A program made the translations under genes and the position numbers. A stretch of DNA of 6,902 nucleotides from Alphaproteobacteria bacterium (GTDB taxonomy: Bacteria > Pseudomonadota > Alphaproteobacteria > Sneathiellales > Sneathiellaceae): positions 1 to 6,902 of the forward strand of contig SBHH01000284.1 of assembly GCA_006226265.1 (NCBI GenBank), written 5' to 3'. Positions 6,412 to 6,902 of this stretch are shown here, piece after piece (the first letter of the stretch is position 1; each line of letters starts with the position of its first letter). The notes beneath the pieces were generated by a model. It saw nothing but the letters and a program-made list of their open reading frames with translations. It was not told the DNA's origin and ran no database searches.

Positions 6412-6455
6412 TTGGACTAATCAGATTATATAATTGTATAATCCTCTGGTCTAAT
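6412..6455. promoter_or_regulatory. AT-rich palindrome with TATAAT on both strands, flanked by 9-mer repeats
   Basis: GATTATA (6424-6430) and TATAATC (6437-6443) form a 7-bp inverted repeat with a 6-nt centre, so a perfect TATAAT occurs on each strand. On the + strand TTGGAC (6412-6417) precedes the TATAAT at 6437-6442 by 19 nt, a long but possible promoter. The palindrome is flanked by direct repeats TGGACTAAT (6413-6421) and TGGTCTAAT (6447-6455), which differ by one base. This looks like a regulator-binding site overlapping promoters between divergent genes, but no binding protein can be named. Confidence 0.4.
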
Positions 6456-6635
6456 GAGAGCAGAGATGGATAGGGCGATCAACGACAGGGGCGATTTCTG
6501 CATGTTACGATTTTATATTACAAAGTATAATTTCTTCGAGGGAAAATAATAACCGAATTCAGGTAAAGTAAAAATCGATATGGATGTAAATGCTGAATTT
6601 TCATTATTCTTTCACTAATCCGTCTTAAAGTATAG

Positions 6636-6674
6636 GGCCTGAGGCGCCGAGGTTTACATAGGCCAGAGTTTTTT
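6636..6674 (+). other. weak hairpin followed by T6 in the leader of the 3'-terminal gene
   Basis: GGCCT (6636-6640) can pair with AGGCC (6660-6664) around a 19-nt loop that includes the palindrome GGCGCC. A run of six T follows at 6669-6674 after a 4-nt gap. It sits 48 nt before the ATG at 6722. The stem is only 5 bp, so it is a poor terminator by itself; an attenuator or chance are both possible. I recognise no known riboswitch class. Confidence 0.2.
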
Positions 6675-6721
6675 ATCGATCCTGTAGGGTATATCAAGCT
6701 ACGCCAGTTGGGGCATTACGT

Positions 6722-6902
6722 ATGCATGTGGATAAAAGCTATAAACGGATTAGTTTTATTATCCTCTTCATTGTCCTTGCCGTCAGTTTTGTCGGCGGGT
6801 TTTTTTCAATAAATCTGGCGCGGCAGTTCGGCAACACCCAGACGCATGTCTTGGGATTCGAAAAAAACCTCGTCGAAGTCACACGGCTGAAGAATATTCT
6901 TC
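6722..6902 (+). CDS. N-terminus of a membrane protein, possibly a sensor (cut by window end)
   Basis: Sixty codons are visible before the window ends. The product begins MHVDKSYKR, a short basic cytoplasmic stretch, followed by one hydrophobic helix (about residues 10-30, ISFIILFIVLAVSFVGGFF). A polar, helix-prone segment follows (QFGNTQTHVLGFEKNLVEV). This layout is typical of the first membrane helix and start of the periplasmic domain of a histidine kinase, chemoreceptor or diguanylate cyclase, but no diagnostic domain is reached, so the class is inference only. ATG 6722 is preceded by GGGG (6710-6713) at 8 nt; a GTG at 6728 is an alternative. A stop at 6659-6661 limits the frame upstream and there is no earlier start. 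It is transcribed away from the peroxiredoxin gene. Confidence 0.72.
   Translation, partial: MHVDKSYKRISFIILFIVLAVSFVGGFFSINLARQFGNTQTHVLGFEKNLVEVTRLKNIL

Larger units (their letters stand above)
6149..6721. other. 573-bp divergent intergenic region, no convincing gene
   Basis: This gap separates the peroxiredoxin gene (- strand) and the truncated membrane protein (+ strand). The part up to about 6280 is GC-rich like the genes; beyond that the sequence is clearly AT-rich. A + strand frame at 6288-6473 (61 codons) has no ribosome site and no recognisable sequence, so I do not annotate it. What I can support here are inverted repeats (6209-6272 and 6424-6443), promoter-like hexamers on both strands, and a weak hairpin plus T6 at 6636-6674. 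A small regulatory RNA is possible but not shown. Confidence 0.6.

Noticed and set aside
6288..6473. 61-codon + strand open frame in the intergenic region
   Set aside because: No ribosome site, no recognisable sequence, and it runs across the AT-rich palindrome.

Overview
The window looks like chromosomal DNA from a GC-rich Gram-negative bacterium, most likely an alphaproteobacterium. This is inferred from GC-rich codon use and from the protein types: a bactofilin next to a membrane-anchored M23 peptidase, a DUF455 ferritin-like protein, a PrxQ/BCP peroxiredoxin and a SulP carrier. No rRNA or other phylogenetic marker is present, so no genus is claimed. I see no transposase, phage gene, CRISPR array, tRNA or rRNA.

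Left part (1-2850, + strand). A TauD/TfdA-type Fe(II)/2-oxoglutarate dioxygenase (50-892) is followed by a SulP anion carrier that ends right after its membrane domain and has no STAS domain (988-2253). Next comes nucleoside diphosphate kinase, ndk (2365-2787). A strong hairpin with T-tracts on both sides (2807-2838) closes ndk and also serves the convergent genes on the other strand.

Middle part (2858-6148, - strand), read right to left. A peroxiredoxin (6148-5687) is followed 20 bp later by a DUF455 ferritin-like protein (5666-4833). After a 98-bp gap with its own promoter-like sequence comes an inner-membrane M23 endopeptidase with a long periplasmic coiled coil (4734-3307). Eleven bp further is a bactofilin (3295-2858). 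The last two form the known bactofilin/peptidoglycan-hydrolase pairing: the cytoplasmic polymer is expected to position the peptidase for local cell-wall remodelling. The first two look like an oxidative-stress/metal pair, although the DUF455 function is unproven.

Right part (6149-6902). About 570 bp without a convincing gene separates the divergent peroxiredoxin and a membrane protein that is cut off by the window end (6722-6902, + strand). The stretch from about 6280 is clearly more AT-rich than the rest. It holds a 7-bp inverted repeat containing TATAAT on both strands, flanked by near-identical 9-mers. A separate 10-bp perfect inverted repeat lies upstream of the peroxiredoxin. These are the least explained parts of the window. 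Apart from them the gene content is ordinary, and I do not see a clear, wholly new system.
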